Below the pieces are notes generated by a model. That model searched no databases. It saw only the letters and a list, made by a program, of their open reading frames with translations, and had not been told where the DNA came from. Positions 1 through 10,902 of a stretch of 64,000 bases of DNA are shown one piece after another. The DNA is taken from assembly GCA_963853835.1 (NCBI GenBank), contig OY970829.1:78924901-78988900 (forward strand), given 5' to 3'. Numbering within the stretch: the stretch's first letter is position 1; every line of letters starts with the position of its first letter. The translations under genes were made by a program, and so were the position numbers. Source of the DNA: Calendula officinalis. Its lineage: Eukaryota; Streptophyta; Magnoliopsida; Asterales; Asteraceae.

Positions 1-85
1 TGTTTTTACTTTTTAGAGCTTTTCAACTTTTAGTGACGCTTATATTGGCGTGATAAATTCTTCATTTATAAAAAGAGAGGCTTAC

Positions 86-1469
86 CGGCGTTAATGAAGA
101 CTTCAGGGAAGGAGGTAAGAAACCCACGTGCAGACGCCGGCGAAACCTCAGCTGTATACACTGGCGCTATCATAAGCGCGTATCCGACACCGATACCGGC
201 GACAAACCGGCCAACCATGAGAAACGCGTAGTTAGTAGCAAACCCCATCAAGATTGCTCCGAGGAAGAAAATACCTCCGGCCAAGACAATGGTATACCGA
301 CGACCAATCCAGTCGGAGGTTCTCCCGGCGGCGGCTGAGCCGACCAATGAATACAGATTCAGAATACCGACGAGAATCTCGATTTGACCGTCACTACACA
401 TTAGATCTTTTTGGATGTAGATTTGCGCCCCACTCATCACACCAATATCTGCCATTAAATAATTCTTTATTTTTAAGCATATGTATTATTGTCTATAAAA
501 TAATACATTAATTAATACCAACATATTTTCCGATGACAATTTGAAATAAAAAATATTTAAAATTGCATAGAAGACTGTTGTCGTGCAACCAATGTGTTTT
601 TTTGCAGTAATATATTAATAATTAATCTACTTAATTAATTGGAGCCGTTAAAAAAAACTTAATTAATTGCATCATAAGTTAGGTTTTAAAGAAAGTGATA
701 CTTTATGTATTTAAAAAAAATCGTTTTTTGGACATCTTGTGACACGGAAACTGTTGTATGTCTGAATTTCCGTCCTCATGTTGAAAAACACATATCGTGT
801 GAGATGTAATAATAACGGTTCTTTATTTTACAAATATTCACTGTGGTTTAATTAATGACATTATGTACGATTTTTATACTTTTTTCTATAGATATAATGA
901 GTTGTACTGTATATTGGATATAGATTTTTGTTGTACTGACCTTGGAGTTTATGTTTGAATAGATATGTAATACTTCATCCGATTCAAAATAAGTGGTACA
1001 CTTCCTTTTTAAGGTGATTCAAAATAAGTGATATACTTTGAAAAATTATCTTTTTGACAAAAAATAGTGGAACCCACACCCACTAACTATCTACTTTAAC
1101 AAAATGAAATGACTCATTTACCCTTATTTTTTACTTTTAAACATCATTAACTCCATTTTATTCAAAAGGCGTGGGACTCATTCCTCACTAACCATCCAAT
1201 TAATCTAATTTAATCATCATTATAATATTTTGTCTTCAAAACCGTGAAATCCAAAGTGTATCACTTATTTTGAAATGGAGGAAGTACGAAAAAAGATGGA
1301 AAAGTAAAAATAGATTACCATAACCAAGCAAGACAGAAGTCATGGAAGCCAACATGGCACACGCGAAAGCATACTTGTTTCTCTTTGGTGGTTTTGGTGG
1401 ATCAAACTCGGTTATGAGCTCTTTCGTTTTACTGGAGACACCATTTTCTTCGGGTTTCTGGTCGGCCAT
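86..1469 (-). CDS. Polyol/monosaccharide transporter (PLT-type MFS), exons 1-2, gene continues beyond window start
   Basis: Proton-coupled sugar-alcohol/monosaccharide carrier of the major facilitator superfamily, expected in the plasma membrane. Exon 1 is 1469..1319 and exon 2 is 448..86, joined by an intron of 870 bp with GT-AG ends (donor 1318-1317, acceptor 450-449). The 151-nt first exon leaves one base that completes an Asp codon in exon 2, giving the family signature LLGYDIGVMSGA. Residues 1-30 are the hydrophilic N-terminus; the first membrane span covers about 33-50. Exon 2 carries the loop GRTSDWIGRRYT and the PVYTAEVSPASARGF segment typical of plant PLT proteins. It ends in phase 1 at a good donor (GTAAG, 85-81) after FINAG, so at least one more exon lies to the left. 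The start ATG is in a good context (GCCACCATGG on the minus strand). About 171 residues of a protein usually near 500 are visible. No break is seen. PLT class is firm; the substrate is not readable. Confidence 0.93.
971..1286. mobile_element. Stowaway-type MITE, copy A, in transporter intron 1
   Basis: 316 bp including TA at both ends. The ends TACTTCATCCG and GGAGGAAGTA are the inverted terminal repeats of a Stowaway (Tc1/mariner) MITE; the inner subterminal repeat CAAAATAAGTG / CACTTATTTTG is shared with copies at 3015, 7516 and 30293. This copy is inverted relative to 3015 and 7516. Its right end is 32 bp from the exon 1 splice donor. Confidence 0.88.
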
Positions 1470-1586
1470 GGTGGCGGTGAAGGGGCGGCCGGAGGAGGAG
1501 GAGGAGGGTGTTTAATTGCAAAACATGAAACTATATAAGGTTAGTGATATGTGTAGTTGTGCTAAATTAAGATAGATGTTGAGTGG

Positions 1587-1594
1587 TATTTATA
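1587..1594 (-). promoter_or_regulatory. TATA box of the polyol transporter gene
   Basis: TATAAATA on the minus strand, 118 bp upstream of the transporter ATG. The purine/pyrimidine-rich stretch at 1490-1510 between it and the ATG fits a short 5' UTR. Transcription would start near 1555-1560 (inferred from spacing only). Confidence 0.55.
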
Positions 1595-1599
1595 GAGTG

Positions 1600-3014
1600 T
1601 GGACTACTCCCCAATAATATCGACCAACCACCAACCCATGCCAGCCTCTGCCCACAAAGTCAATGACCGGTCTCCTTCTTGACCACTTGAGTTAAATATT
1701 ACACTCATCAAAATTAATACATGCCCCATGTTCTTGTGATTAGGATTTCATTTAAAAAAATAAATTAGATTCAAATATTACTAGCTTCCATATGAGACTA
1801 TGTGGTGTTTAATTTTCGACACATAACTAATTAAGGAATTTTAACTCATAACCTATGGTTTAAAGTTAAGAAATCTATAGTACAATTTTGGGAAGATAAG
1901 CTTATTTTCCAACATTTTTGCTAGATGTTTTTCTAAAGCAATCTTTATCTCTATTGCCGACTAGATAGTATGACGGTCTAAATCTTAGTTCTTACTCTAT
2001 GATCACTTGAAAGATTGGGTATCATTGTTTTGTTATGGATAACTATAAAAAAAAAATAACATATGTACATGAACGGATAAACAAAGAGGGTTTCCTATTC
2101 AGGTTAGCCGGGGAAATCGAACATTTGACTTTGATTTATGCAACCTAGCCGATATAATTGTGGATGTTTCCTGACTTCTACTCTGGTCATTCCAAAGTAT
2201 TTACTCAACAACATTCTTACCCTGATCTCTTGTGAGATTTTAAAGAGGTCTTAATTATCACTAGAGGTCACTTTGAAGATGATCACACAAGTAAATTACG
2301 TGATTATTGAACCATTAAATGACATTTAATAACGCACACCTTAATGACAGATACTTATGTCGCATTACTGTAGTTTTAGTAGCGATTACTACGTGCCACT
2401 AACGATATAATGCCGCTTCACACTTTAATGCAAGAATTGTACGTAGTTTTGATGACATGAACGTAATAAGCCAGTATAAATTAGTATGACTTGTGGTCTT
2501 TATAATCTTGTTTTAAAGCATTATACTCTCTAGACAAGTAGAATGAATTAAAGTTTTATATTGGTACTAATGTTTTAAACGTAACAAAATCTATAGTCAA
2601 AATCAATTAAAAAGTTTTTAAAACAACGGGAATATAAAATTTTGGTCAGTGTACCAGTACAAATATAACAAAATACATGTTGCCGACATCTCTATATATT
2701 TAGATTAAAACAGATAAAATTAGAGGACTTAGTCAACCATAAAAAGTTGAGTAACTTAACCGCTTTTATACAAGTAAATCATTCAAATAAATCAAGTTCA
2801 ATGCCTATCTAGCCATTTAAGTAGGTCCAAAAAACAAGTTTAAGGGATACACGGATTCTTTAAGAAATATGAAGTAAAATGGTAAATGGAGAGATCTCAA
2901 GTTAGACTATTCGAAGAAAGTTGAATTTTTTTTACTTTGATGTGCGTGGAGAGGGATTTCTGTGACCGTTTCTAGAGTTCTTTTTTCCTAACATCCTAGA
3001 CTAGTGAAATTTAA
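1600..3014. other. Intergenic AT-rich DNA upstream of the transporter
   Basis: No reading frame, RNA gene or repeat boundary that I can support. Probably transporter promoter-distal sequence and old, unrecognisable repeat debris. Confidence 0.4.
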
Positions 3015-3331
3015 TACTTCCTTCGATTCAAAATAAGTGATATACTTTAAGTTTCATGGTTTTTAAGGCAAAATATTATAATGAGGGTTAAATTAGATTA
3101 ATTAGATGGTTAGTGGAGAATAGGTCCCATAATTTTTGTATAAAGTAAGGTTAATGATGTTTAAAAGTAAAAAGTAAGGGTATAAGAGTCATTTCACTTT
3201 ATAAAGTAAGTAGTTAGTGGGAGTGGAACCCACTACTTTTTACCAAATAAAGTAAAATATTAAAGTGTATCACTTATTTTGAATCACCAAAATATGAAAA
3301 ATGTATCACTTATTTTGAAGTGGAGGAAGTA
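3015..3331. mobile_element. Stowaway-type MITE, copy B
   Basis: 317 bp with TA ends, terminal inverted repeats TACTTCCTTCG / TGGAGGAAGTA and the subterminal repeat TTCAAAATAAGTGATA / TATCACTTATTTTGAA. The internal order matches the copy at 7516 in the same orientation and the copy at 971 in reverse. No coding capacity. Confidence 0.9.
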
Positions 3332-4480
3332 TATGATATAAAAGATCTCTTTTTCCACTTCAACTCAATTTTTAGGAAATATGAAGTCATTCTCTTTATC
3401 GATTTCTTCCATCAAAAATTAAGTACATATGAAGACAAAAACAAATATGTTGCTTCAAAGGTGCATCTGAATGTACACACATAAGTTAAACATGCAAGTC
3501 TTACAGATAATCTAGTTTAACAGAATTAATAACAAGCGGTCATTAATTAATTACTACTTAATACCAACATAAAACACAAAAGTTTTTCAGTAAGCTATAC
3601 GTACGTAGTCACTTTTATTTTTTCTATATGCTATCAACGTTAATTTTGACTTTTAAGACCTTATATAATATGAGAAGATAGAAGTTTTTGGGGTTGTTCC
3701 ATCAATATTTTTTAGTACATGCTAAAAACATAATTATTAGAAAAAAGTTTTGTTTATACTTTAGAAAAGAGAAACAAAAATGCATAATATTTAACAAAAT
3801 ATATATATATATATATAAATAATGTATTCAATTTTTTATAATGGAATAGGTGTTATTAATAAATTGGTCCAATATTAGTTGTTTTCAAAGTATCGGGTCA
3901 ACAACGATAGGCTACCTCATCCACACAAAAATATGCAACAGGTCAAGTGTGGACCAATGACGCTAACTTCCCTCAGTAGGAAATTTATTAAAAATGCACT
4001 CCCCAATTTATGACTTGCTTAATTGAGTGGTAGCATGAGCAACTTTTATGTGTAATGTAGCGGGCCACTTAATCGTCATTTTCTAATAGTTTCGGACATG
4101 ACAAATTTCATAATTTTTTTAAACATAATTACTAATGGAACAAAACTTTTTCTGGTTTTCTTTCCTTAAAATGGGAAGATATCTTCCCCTATATATGGAG
4201 CTACACATGGTGATTGTATGACACCTCACCTGTTTCAAGCCTTTTGATTGGATGATAATGCCACGTGTAATTCAGTGGTTGGCCAACGATTTGCATTCAA
4301 TCTTCATGTAGACTAAAATCATGATACAGTTATTCCCATGCGAAAATAACGGGTATGAATTTGAAAAGTTTTATTTGCTACCGGAATTTGAAAAATAGTT
4401 ATCTACAAAGCTCTGAATTTGAAAAAAAAAAAATCAAAACAAGACCAGATTTGGCAAATCCTCCCCTGAGTTCCCATGTC
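3332..4480. other. Intergenic AT-rich DNA
   Basis: No gene seen. It contains a short (AT) run near 3800-3820 and a perfect 16-bp palindrome, GGGAAGATATCTTCCC, at 4173-4188 that could be a chance hairpin. The left end of the Helitron described downstream was looked for here and not found. Confidence 0.35.
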
Positions 4481-6022
4481 ATCACGATTTAAGGTATTCT
4501 TTGCCACTTGCTTCCACTACAGTCCCTCCTTCCCCGTCTGAAACGAAACAGTACCGAAAGTCTTGATTTTGTATAATATCTTAGCATTTTGCCCTTAGTT
4601 TCCATCATTTGACCTATTATCTATGAAACCCTACCTTTTGATACATCAAACTTTTTTGATACATACTAATTACGGTTTTTTGATTCTGCAATTGATCGCA
4701 AGTTTTCAATGGCGATAATTCAGGTAGTTTCCGTCCATTTTGTGAATCAATATTCTGGTTGTTCATATTTAGCTTTCAATTCGTAATAACAATTGATCGA
4801 TCAATGTTTGGGGGTTTCATGTTTTGATTTTTAACCCTAATCAATCACGTTGTTGAAGAAGGATAGGGCTTTACTGTTTATTTGTCTATGTTATCATTTG
4901 GGTTACTTTTTAATTTGTTTATTCAAATCCCATTTCTCCTAATTTGAACTGATTTTCATCTGAATATTTTTTTTTCTTTTCTGGGTTATATATTGTTTTA
5001 AACATACAATCATTGCTACGAAATCGGTGATTACAAGTTATTTCAAAACGATGTGATTTCGCCACTTAATTTAGTGTTTTTCCAGGTTCTTAAGAACCAT
5101 ATATGCCGATATGATTGAAACCCGTTGCGGTGTTGTCTACTATATATATTTCAATCCATGTATATAGGCTCGAATGCTCGATTTAGTGGGGATGTCAACG
5201 TTTTACATGCTATGAAGGTGATTTCAGGGTAGCGGTATGATTCCGCCACTCAGTTTAGTATTTTTAAACGTTCTTAAGAATCAATGAATTGGTTAATATC
5301 GTAAATGAACACATTGAATCTTTGGTCAATTTTGATACTGTTTTTCCATGTTGTTCATTTTGTATGGAATTTTAATGAATTAATGATATAACACTGTTAG
5401 GAATTATTGCATGCATTATTAGGAATTATGGTCCGTGTATCCATTATCATCTCCAAAAAATGACTTTTTCGTGCAGAATTCAAGCAGAGAGAGTACCAGC
5501 ATGGGGGAATCTATCGAACTATCACATTTTTTTGTCTGATTCATACAAAAAATAGATTTAATATTCTACTGCAACGTTTTCCTCTGAGTATCACATTTTG
5601 AGGTAACTATAGATTTAAAATTTATCAAGGTTCTCAATTAAAATGAATATTTCTTTAATTGTCACCATTATGGTATTATAGCCATATATCCCGTAAATCC
5701 GTATTGATATATAATTAATGGTATCTGATTCAAAACGGAATGTATTTACATAAGTTTCCATGAATTGACTATTTTCCTTCCTTAACCAAATCACCACCCT
5801 TAAATATATCGCATCTAATTTATGAAAACTCATTTAAATACATTTCGTTTTTCCTTAACTAAAACCACCCATAAATAAGTTTTCCTTATTCAAGACCATT
5901 TCTATATTTATAAATGTCATAATTGTTAAATTTATATGGAATTATTGCAATGATTATTACAATAAAAATAATAATAATTTCGGTTACCATAATGAACATA
6001 CTACGGAATTATCAAATACCAT

Positions 6023-6098
6023 AATTAAATACTAAGAAATAAAATTGGAGATATGGGTATAATTAAATTCTAAGAAATAAAATTAGGGATATGGGTAT
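6023..6098. repeat. 38-bp tandem duplication (two units)
   Basis: Units 6023-6060 and 6061-6098 each begin AATTAAAT and end GATATGGGTAT, differing at only a few positions. They lie head to tail with no spacer, inside the probable Helitron body. Confidence 0.8.
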
Positions 6099-6115
6099 TG
6101 TTGCAATGATTTACA

Positions 6116-6502
6116 GGATTGATGATAATTGTTTGTGATATATTTAATCAACCCATTGTTATATCGTTTACAAACTTCCTTTTCAGACATTATTAGTGTA
6201 TAATCATAGAATAGTTATTTTCAAATAAAAAGTCACCGTATTTGATTTTTAGATGAAAAGTCAATTGTCAAAAAAGTTATTTATACATATTTTATTTCTA
6301 TCCTTTAGTTACTGGATTGATGATAATATATATTTACCGAGACCATTGTAATAATCATTTACAAACTTTCATTTCAGACATGATTAGTGTATGATCATAG
6401 AATATTTATTTTCATTAAAAGTCACGTTATTTGATTTTTTGATGAAAAGTCAGATGTCATTATAAGTTATCTATACATATTTTCTTTCTATCCTTTTGTT
6501 AC
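6116..6502. repeat. About 190-bp tandem duplication (two units)
   Basis: Unit 1 (6116-6313) and unit 2 (6314-6502) both start GGATTGATGATAAT. They share long blocks such as TCATAGAATA and TTTGATTTTT(A/T)GATGAAAAGTC in the same order, with small indels. A partial third unit start is seen at 6503. It lies in the probable Helitron body directly after the 38-bp duplication. Confidence 0.75.
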
Positions 6503-7059
6503 TAGATTGATTATAATTAAGTCATTATTTGTTTTAATTTTAAGTCACACTCATAGTTTAACAATGTGAAGTTGGAAATATTGTATGAAATGGAAGCTAT
6601 GATCATAATTCGAACTTTTCTGAAGTTGAATATTTTTTATTTTAGTGACTTTTTGGTTTATAGATATGGGTATGAGTATGGGAAAAATGAGCTTTATTCC
6701 TAATTTAAACTTGTGTCTATGTGTTATCTATGTTATGATAGGTTGAAAATCCTCCATCAGCAGTACAAAGAGTGGGACCCAAGAGAAAGGTAACATTTTT
6801 CTAAAAACCTTTTTATTAATTAATCATTTTTTATATTATGTCAAAAAAAGATTGCAGTGATGCATCAATTTTAGTTCTAATAAATTGCCTAAACTTGCAG
6901 ATGTTAACATCAACAGAGTCCAATTTATAGGATATACCTTCAAGAAATCAGATATGTTGAAATCAGTTGGAACTTCAGGTATATATATGGAACTTCATTA
7001 ATGCATTAATTGTTTAGATGCCCTTCATATTTAACCGAAGACAGTTTCCTGTTTAAGTA

Positions 7060-7252
7060 TGCTTTGTCATGACTTTAATGAAAAGTCAAATGCAAACAAT
7101 CTTGCATTTGTTTCTCCAAAAAAGCGTTATTTTCACATGGCCAACTATATGTCGTTGTCTCAAGAGTGAAGAACAAGAAGTGCTTGAAGGTTATTTGTTA
7201 CGACCAAGATTGCAACTACACCAACTCAACAACAAATGTCGTATACAAATAA
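7060..7252 (+). pseudogene. Helitron PIF1-like helicase, C-terminal fragment, frameshifted
   Basis: Remnant of the helicase half of a Helitron Rep/Hel protein, which unwinds DNA during rolling-circle transposition. In one frame from 7060 the peptide CFVMTLMKSQMQT matches the conserved PIF1 motif around C-x-MTINKSQGQT. A frameshift near 7115-7121 moves to the next frame, where 7121-7252 reads KALFSHGQLYVVVSRVK, then STTNVVYK and TAA. FSHGQLYVALSRV is the last conserved motif of eukaryotic Helitron helicases, and TTNVVYKEV is their usual C-terminus. The rest of the helicase is absent or unrecognisable. The terminus follows 130 bp downstream, as expected for this family. Confidence 0.85.
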
Positions 7253-7384
7253 GTTTTATTCGTCTTTAAATTTTTTTAAGTACTTATTCATGTATAACAA
7301 AAGTTTATTCATCATTTCAGTAATAACAGACTATATGATTTTAGATTTTATTCTCATTGTTATACATTCTATATTTTGAAACAT

Positions 7385-7414
7385 GCCCGCCCATCGGGCG
7401 GGATTTGAAGCTAG
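7385..7414 (+). mobile_element. Helitron 3' terminus: hairpin plus CTAG end
   Basis: A 7-bp perfect stem CCCGCCC / GGGCGGG with a 3-nt loop (7386-7402) is followed 8 nt later by CTAG (7411-7414) and a T. A GC-rich hairpin 8-12 nt before a CTRR end, inserted before T, is the standard Helitron 3' end. The 5' TC end was not located, so element length is unknown. The copia target-site duplication begins only 15 bp further on. Confidence 0.82.
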
Positions 7415-7434
7415 TAATATTTATAAATAGAGGC

Positions 7435-8300
7435 TGTGGAATATATGTCTCCAAAATTAAATATATTACAAAGTTGAGGGGCTAATTCTGCCAATTGAGA
7501 AAACTTAATTAATTCTACTTCCTCCGTATCAAAATAAGTGACACAAATTGATTTACACGTATTTTGAGGTAAAAGATTAAAGTAGATGTTAAAATATATT
7601 AAAGTACATAATTAGTGGTGAACGAGTCCCACTTTTCTTGAATAAAGTGATATTAATGAGTTTTAAAAGTAAAAATAAGGATATAAGGGTAATTTCATTT
7701 TATTAAAGTGGATAGTTATTGGTATGAGTCCCACTATTTTTACCAAATAAGGAAAGTTTTAAAAGTGTGTCACTTATTTTGATACACCTCAAAATGGAAA
7801 GTGTGTCACTTATTTTGATACGGAGGAAGTATATAAGTCATCACGTGTATATGGAAAAGGAATCTTCACAATTCTTAATTTCAATTAGACCTACGGCGCT
7901 CTTACGTACGTAACACCACGACGAACAGTTTCTTGCGAACGGCGATTCAAGTTTAGGGTTTTAATCCTAATTGATTCTTTTACTATTTGTTCACTCTGTA
8001 AGTCTATTTGATTCAAAGCTTTGTAAACACTGCAAGATTATAGTGGATTGATTATCGGCTTCCTCCGCCCGTGGTTTTTTCCCGATTTGGGTTTCCACGT
8101 AAATCTCTGTGTCTCTTTATATTTAATGCATTACATATTTCGTTGTGTGGCTGATTGCATATTGATAGGGTAATCTTATTCCGCTTATAACTAATATTGA
8201 ACTTATATCGTTTGGATTCGGGAGAGGGTTTTGATATTATCCTAGTTTCATTGATTAGGGTGAAATTAGTGTGTCAATTTTTTACCCACATTTGACTACA
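7435..8300 (+). repeat. Copia 5' LTR (contains a MITE)
   Basis: Starts TGTGGAATATATGTCTC and ends CATTTGACTACA. Apart from the MITE at 7516-7831 it matches the 3' LTR base for base except for roughly a dozen substitutions and one 2-bp indel. The TATA box TATATAAG is at 7830-7837, just right of the MITE. Confidence 0.95.
7516..7831. mobile_element. Stowaway-type MITE, copy C, inside the copia 5' LTR
   Basis: Ends TACTTCCTCCGTATCAAAAT and ACGGAGGAAGTA. The 3' LTR (23255-23270) carries the empty site TTCTATATAAG; here the same site reads TTC-TA-[element]-TA-TATAAG. This proves a TA target-site duplication and an insert of 312 bp plus TA. No coding capacity. Confidence 0.97.
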
Positions 8301-8301
8301 A

Positions 8302-8314
8302 TTGGTATCAGAGC
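8302..8314 (+). promoter_or_regulatory. Copia primer binding site (initiator tRNA-Met)
   Basis: TTGGTATCAGAGC one base after the LTR end, complementary to the 3' end of plant initiator tRNA-Met. It is where minus-strand DNA synthesis would start. Confidence 0.93.
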
Positions 8315-8362
8315 TTCCGGGTTTTAATATTAGTTTATTGAGATTATTTATCGTGATTAATC

Positions 8363-10902
8363 ATGTCTTCAATGAAATATGATATAACGTTATTAGATCG
8401 AAACACTCGGTTTCCTTTATGGCAAGTAAAGATGAGAGATGTGTTGATACAAATGGATTTACACAAGGCACTTTTGGGTATTGAATAAATGCCCGCTTCG
8501 TGGTCCAATGAGGAAAAGGAGATGAAAGATTTAAAGGCACTATCACAAATTCGTTTGCATTTGTCTAACGATGTTTTGCAGGATGTTTTGAAAGAAACTT
8601 CAGCATCGGCGTTATGGTTAAAATTGGAGCAATTATTGATGACTAAGAGCTTGCCTAATAAGTTGCATTTAAAGCAACGGTTATTCAATCTTAAGATGAT
8701 GGAAGGGAGTTCTTTAGCCGAACACATATCCACTTTCAAAGAGTTAGTAGGTAACTTGGAAAATATGGATGTTGAATATGATGATGAGGATTTGGTTTTA
8801 TTTTTATTGTCATCTTTGCCCGAATCTTTTACTAATTTTCGTGATACTATTATTTATAGCCGTGACACTCTTGTTTTAGATGAAGTTCTTATAGCTTTAG
8901 ATTCAAAGGAAAAGATGAAACATATTACAGGTGGTGGTTCAAGTGACGTGAAAGCCGAAGGTTTAAATATTAGAGGAAGATCGACAGATAGAGGTAAAAC
9001 CTCTCAATACTCTAATAGACCGAGATCGAAATCTAAGGTGAAACGAAAGTTTTGCACCTATTATCGCAAGAAAGGGCATATTATCGATGATTGCATTAAG
9101 TTGAAGATTAAAGAGAAATCAACAGCAAATGGTAAACAAGGTAATACTTCGGGTGAAGCCGATGTTGCAGAGGTTGGTTGTATCGGTGAACTTCTTACAG
9201 TTTATCCAGATGACGTTAAATCTACTACAGAATGGATACTTGATTCCGGTTGTACTTTTCACATGTGTCCCAACAGAAATTGGTTTTATACGTTTGAAGA
9301 GGTAAACCAGGGTCATGTTTTGATGGGCAATAATACTACGTGTTCGGTTCTCGGACACGGCTCAGTGAGATTTCGTATGTTTGATGGATTTATTCGAACC
9401 GTGGAAGATGTTAGATATGTTCCCGACCTTAGACGTAACTTGTTATCACTTAGTACTTTTGATGAAAATGGGTATGGGTTTACTGGTGAAGGTGGAGTTA
9501 TCAGGGTATTCAAAATGGTTCTGACAAATTAAAAGCCAAACGAAAAACCTCAAATCTCTATTTTCTTGGCGGTCAAACTATTACTAGTGATGCAGCTGTT
9601 GTTTCAAAATCCTTATCTGATGCAGATCAGTCTAGTCTTTGGCATCTTCGACTAGGTCATATGAGTTTTCAAGGTATGTCCGAGTTAAGCCGAAAAGGTT
9701 TACTTGGTCAACAAAAGATTGTCGATTTAGAATTTTGTGAAGACTGTGTATATGGCAAGGCAAAACGAGTGAGATTTATGAGTGGCATTCATACAACAAA
9801 AGGACCACTTGATTATATCCACTCGGATTTATGGGGACCGGCTCGTGTTTCTTCTAAAGGAGGAGCTTATTATATGCTTACGATCATAGATAATTTTTCC
9901 AGGAAGGTATGATCTTTCTTTTTAAAGCATAAATCTGACGTATTTTGTACTTTTAGAAATTGGAAAGTACAGGTTGAAAAACAATCAGGATTAGTGGTAA
10001 AGTATCTTCGTACGGATAATGGACTCGAGTTTTACTCAGAAGAGTTTAATGCCTATTGTCGAGAAGAAGGCATCACTCGACATCGTACAGTAGTCCATAC
10101 ACCTCAACAAAATGGTGTAGCCGAAAGGATGAATCGCACCATAATGGAGAAGGTCCGTTGTATGCTTTCGAACTCTAAATTGCCGAAGTCTTTTTGGGCT
10201 GAGGCTGCATCGACTGCTTGTTATATTATCAACCGATCACCGTCACGAGCAATTGAGAAGAAGACTCCATTTGAGTTATGGTCCGGGAAACCTGCCGATT
10301 ATACAGATTTAAAACCGTTTGGTTGTCCAGCTTATGCACGTGTTGACAACGGGAAATTAGAACCGCGAGCAGTTAAATGTGTTTTTCTTGGGTACAATTC
10401 AGGGGTAAAAGGTTACAAATTGTGGAGTTTTGAATTGAAGAAGATTATTATATCGAGAGATGTTACCTTTGATGAGACCGCTATGATTCGAAAATTTGTA
10501 AACTCTTCTATTGATACAGAGGAATCATCCGATGCAAGTAAAGAGAAGACTCAAATTGAGGTGGAGCTTCCTACCTCTTCTACTACCGATCCGAGTACAG
10601 TTGAGCATCAACCGTCTACCACGTCTGATGCGCCTGTAGTTGTTGAAGATTCATCACATTCACAACCACAAGCTACTACACCGTGCATTGCAAAAGAAAG
10701 ACCGAGAAGACAAATTGTACCTCCTAAAAGGTACGCTCACGCTGATATCGTTGCTTATTCTCCTAATGTTGCTACATATATTGAGTTAGGATTTGAGCCA
10801 GTAAATTATGATGAGGCTATTAATTCTAAAGACTCAAGTGATTGGAGGATTGCTATGCATAACGAGATGAAATCTTTGCAAAGAAATGGTACGTGGGATT
10901 TA
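8363..10902 (+). pseudogene. Copia gag-protease-integrase, 5' part of the polyprotein gene, broken
   Basis: Gag starts at 8363 (MSSMKYDITLLDRNT) with a TAA at 8486-8488 after 41 codons; the same frame continues to 9532. The zinc knuckle near 9052-9093 reads CTYYRKKGHIIDDC, with Tyr where the second Cys of CCHC should be. The protease motif LDSG is at about 9238-9249. A frameshift near 9515-9530 leads to the integrase frame: the HHCC region begins LWHLRLGHM (about 9637), followed by CEDCVYGKAKR. The core D residues sit in DLWGP (about 9826) and RTDNGLEF (about 10009), with E in GVAERMNR (about 10117). A TGA at 9910-9912 interrupts the core at a position normally Trp. The frame then stays open into the GKP/C-terminal region until the gypsy insertion at 10903 cuts the line before reverse transcriptase. 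The 3' half resumes at 21539. Clearly inactive. Confidence 0.95.

Larger units (their letters stand above)
4480..7059 (+). other. Probable body of a decayed Helitron, with intron-like and tandem-repeat sequence
   Basis: Lies immediately upstream of the Helitron helicase fragment and terminus. ATGGCGATAATTCAG at 4709 is followed directly by GTAG and could be a tiny first exon. Two short stretches bounded by AG/GT are exon-like, about 6743-6789 and 6901-6978, but their translations match nothing I recognise. Between them is AT-rich sequence with two tandem duplications (listed separately). Whether these pieces belong to the Helitron or to a captured host gene cannot be decided here. Confidence 0.3.
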
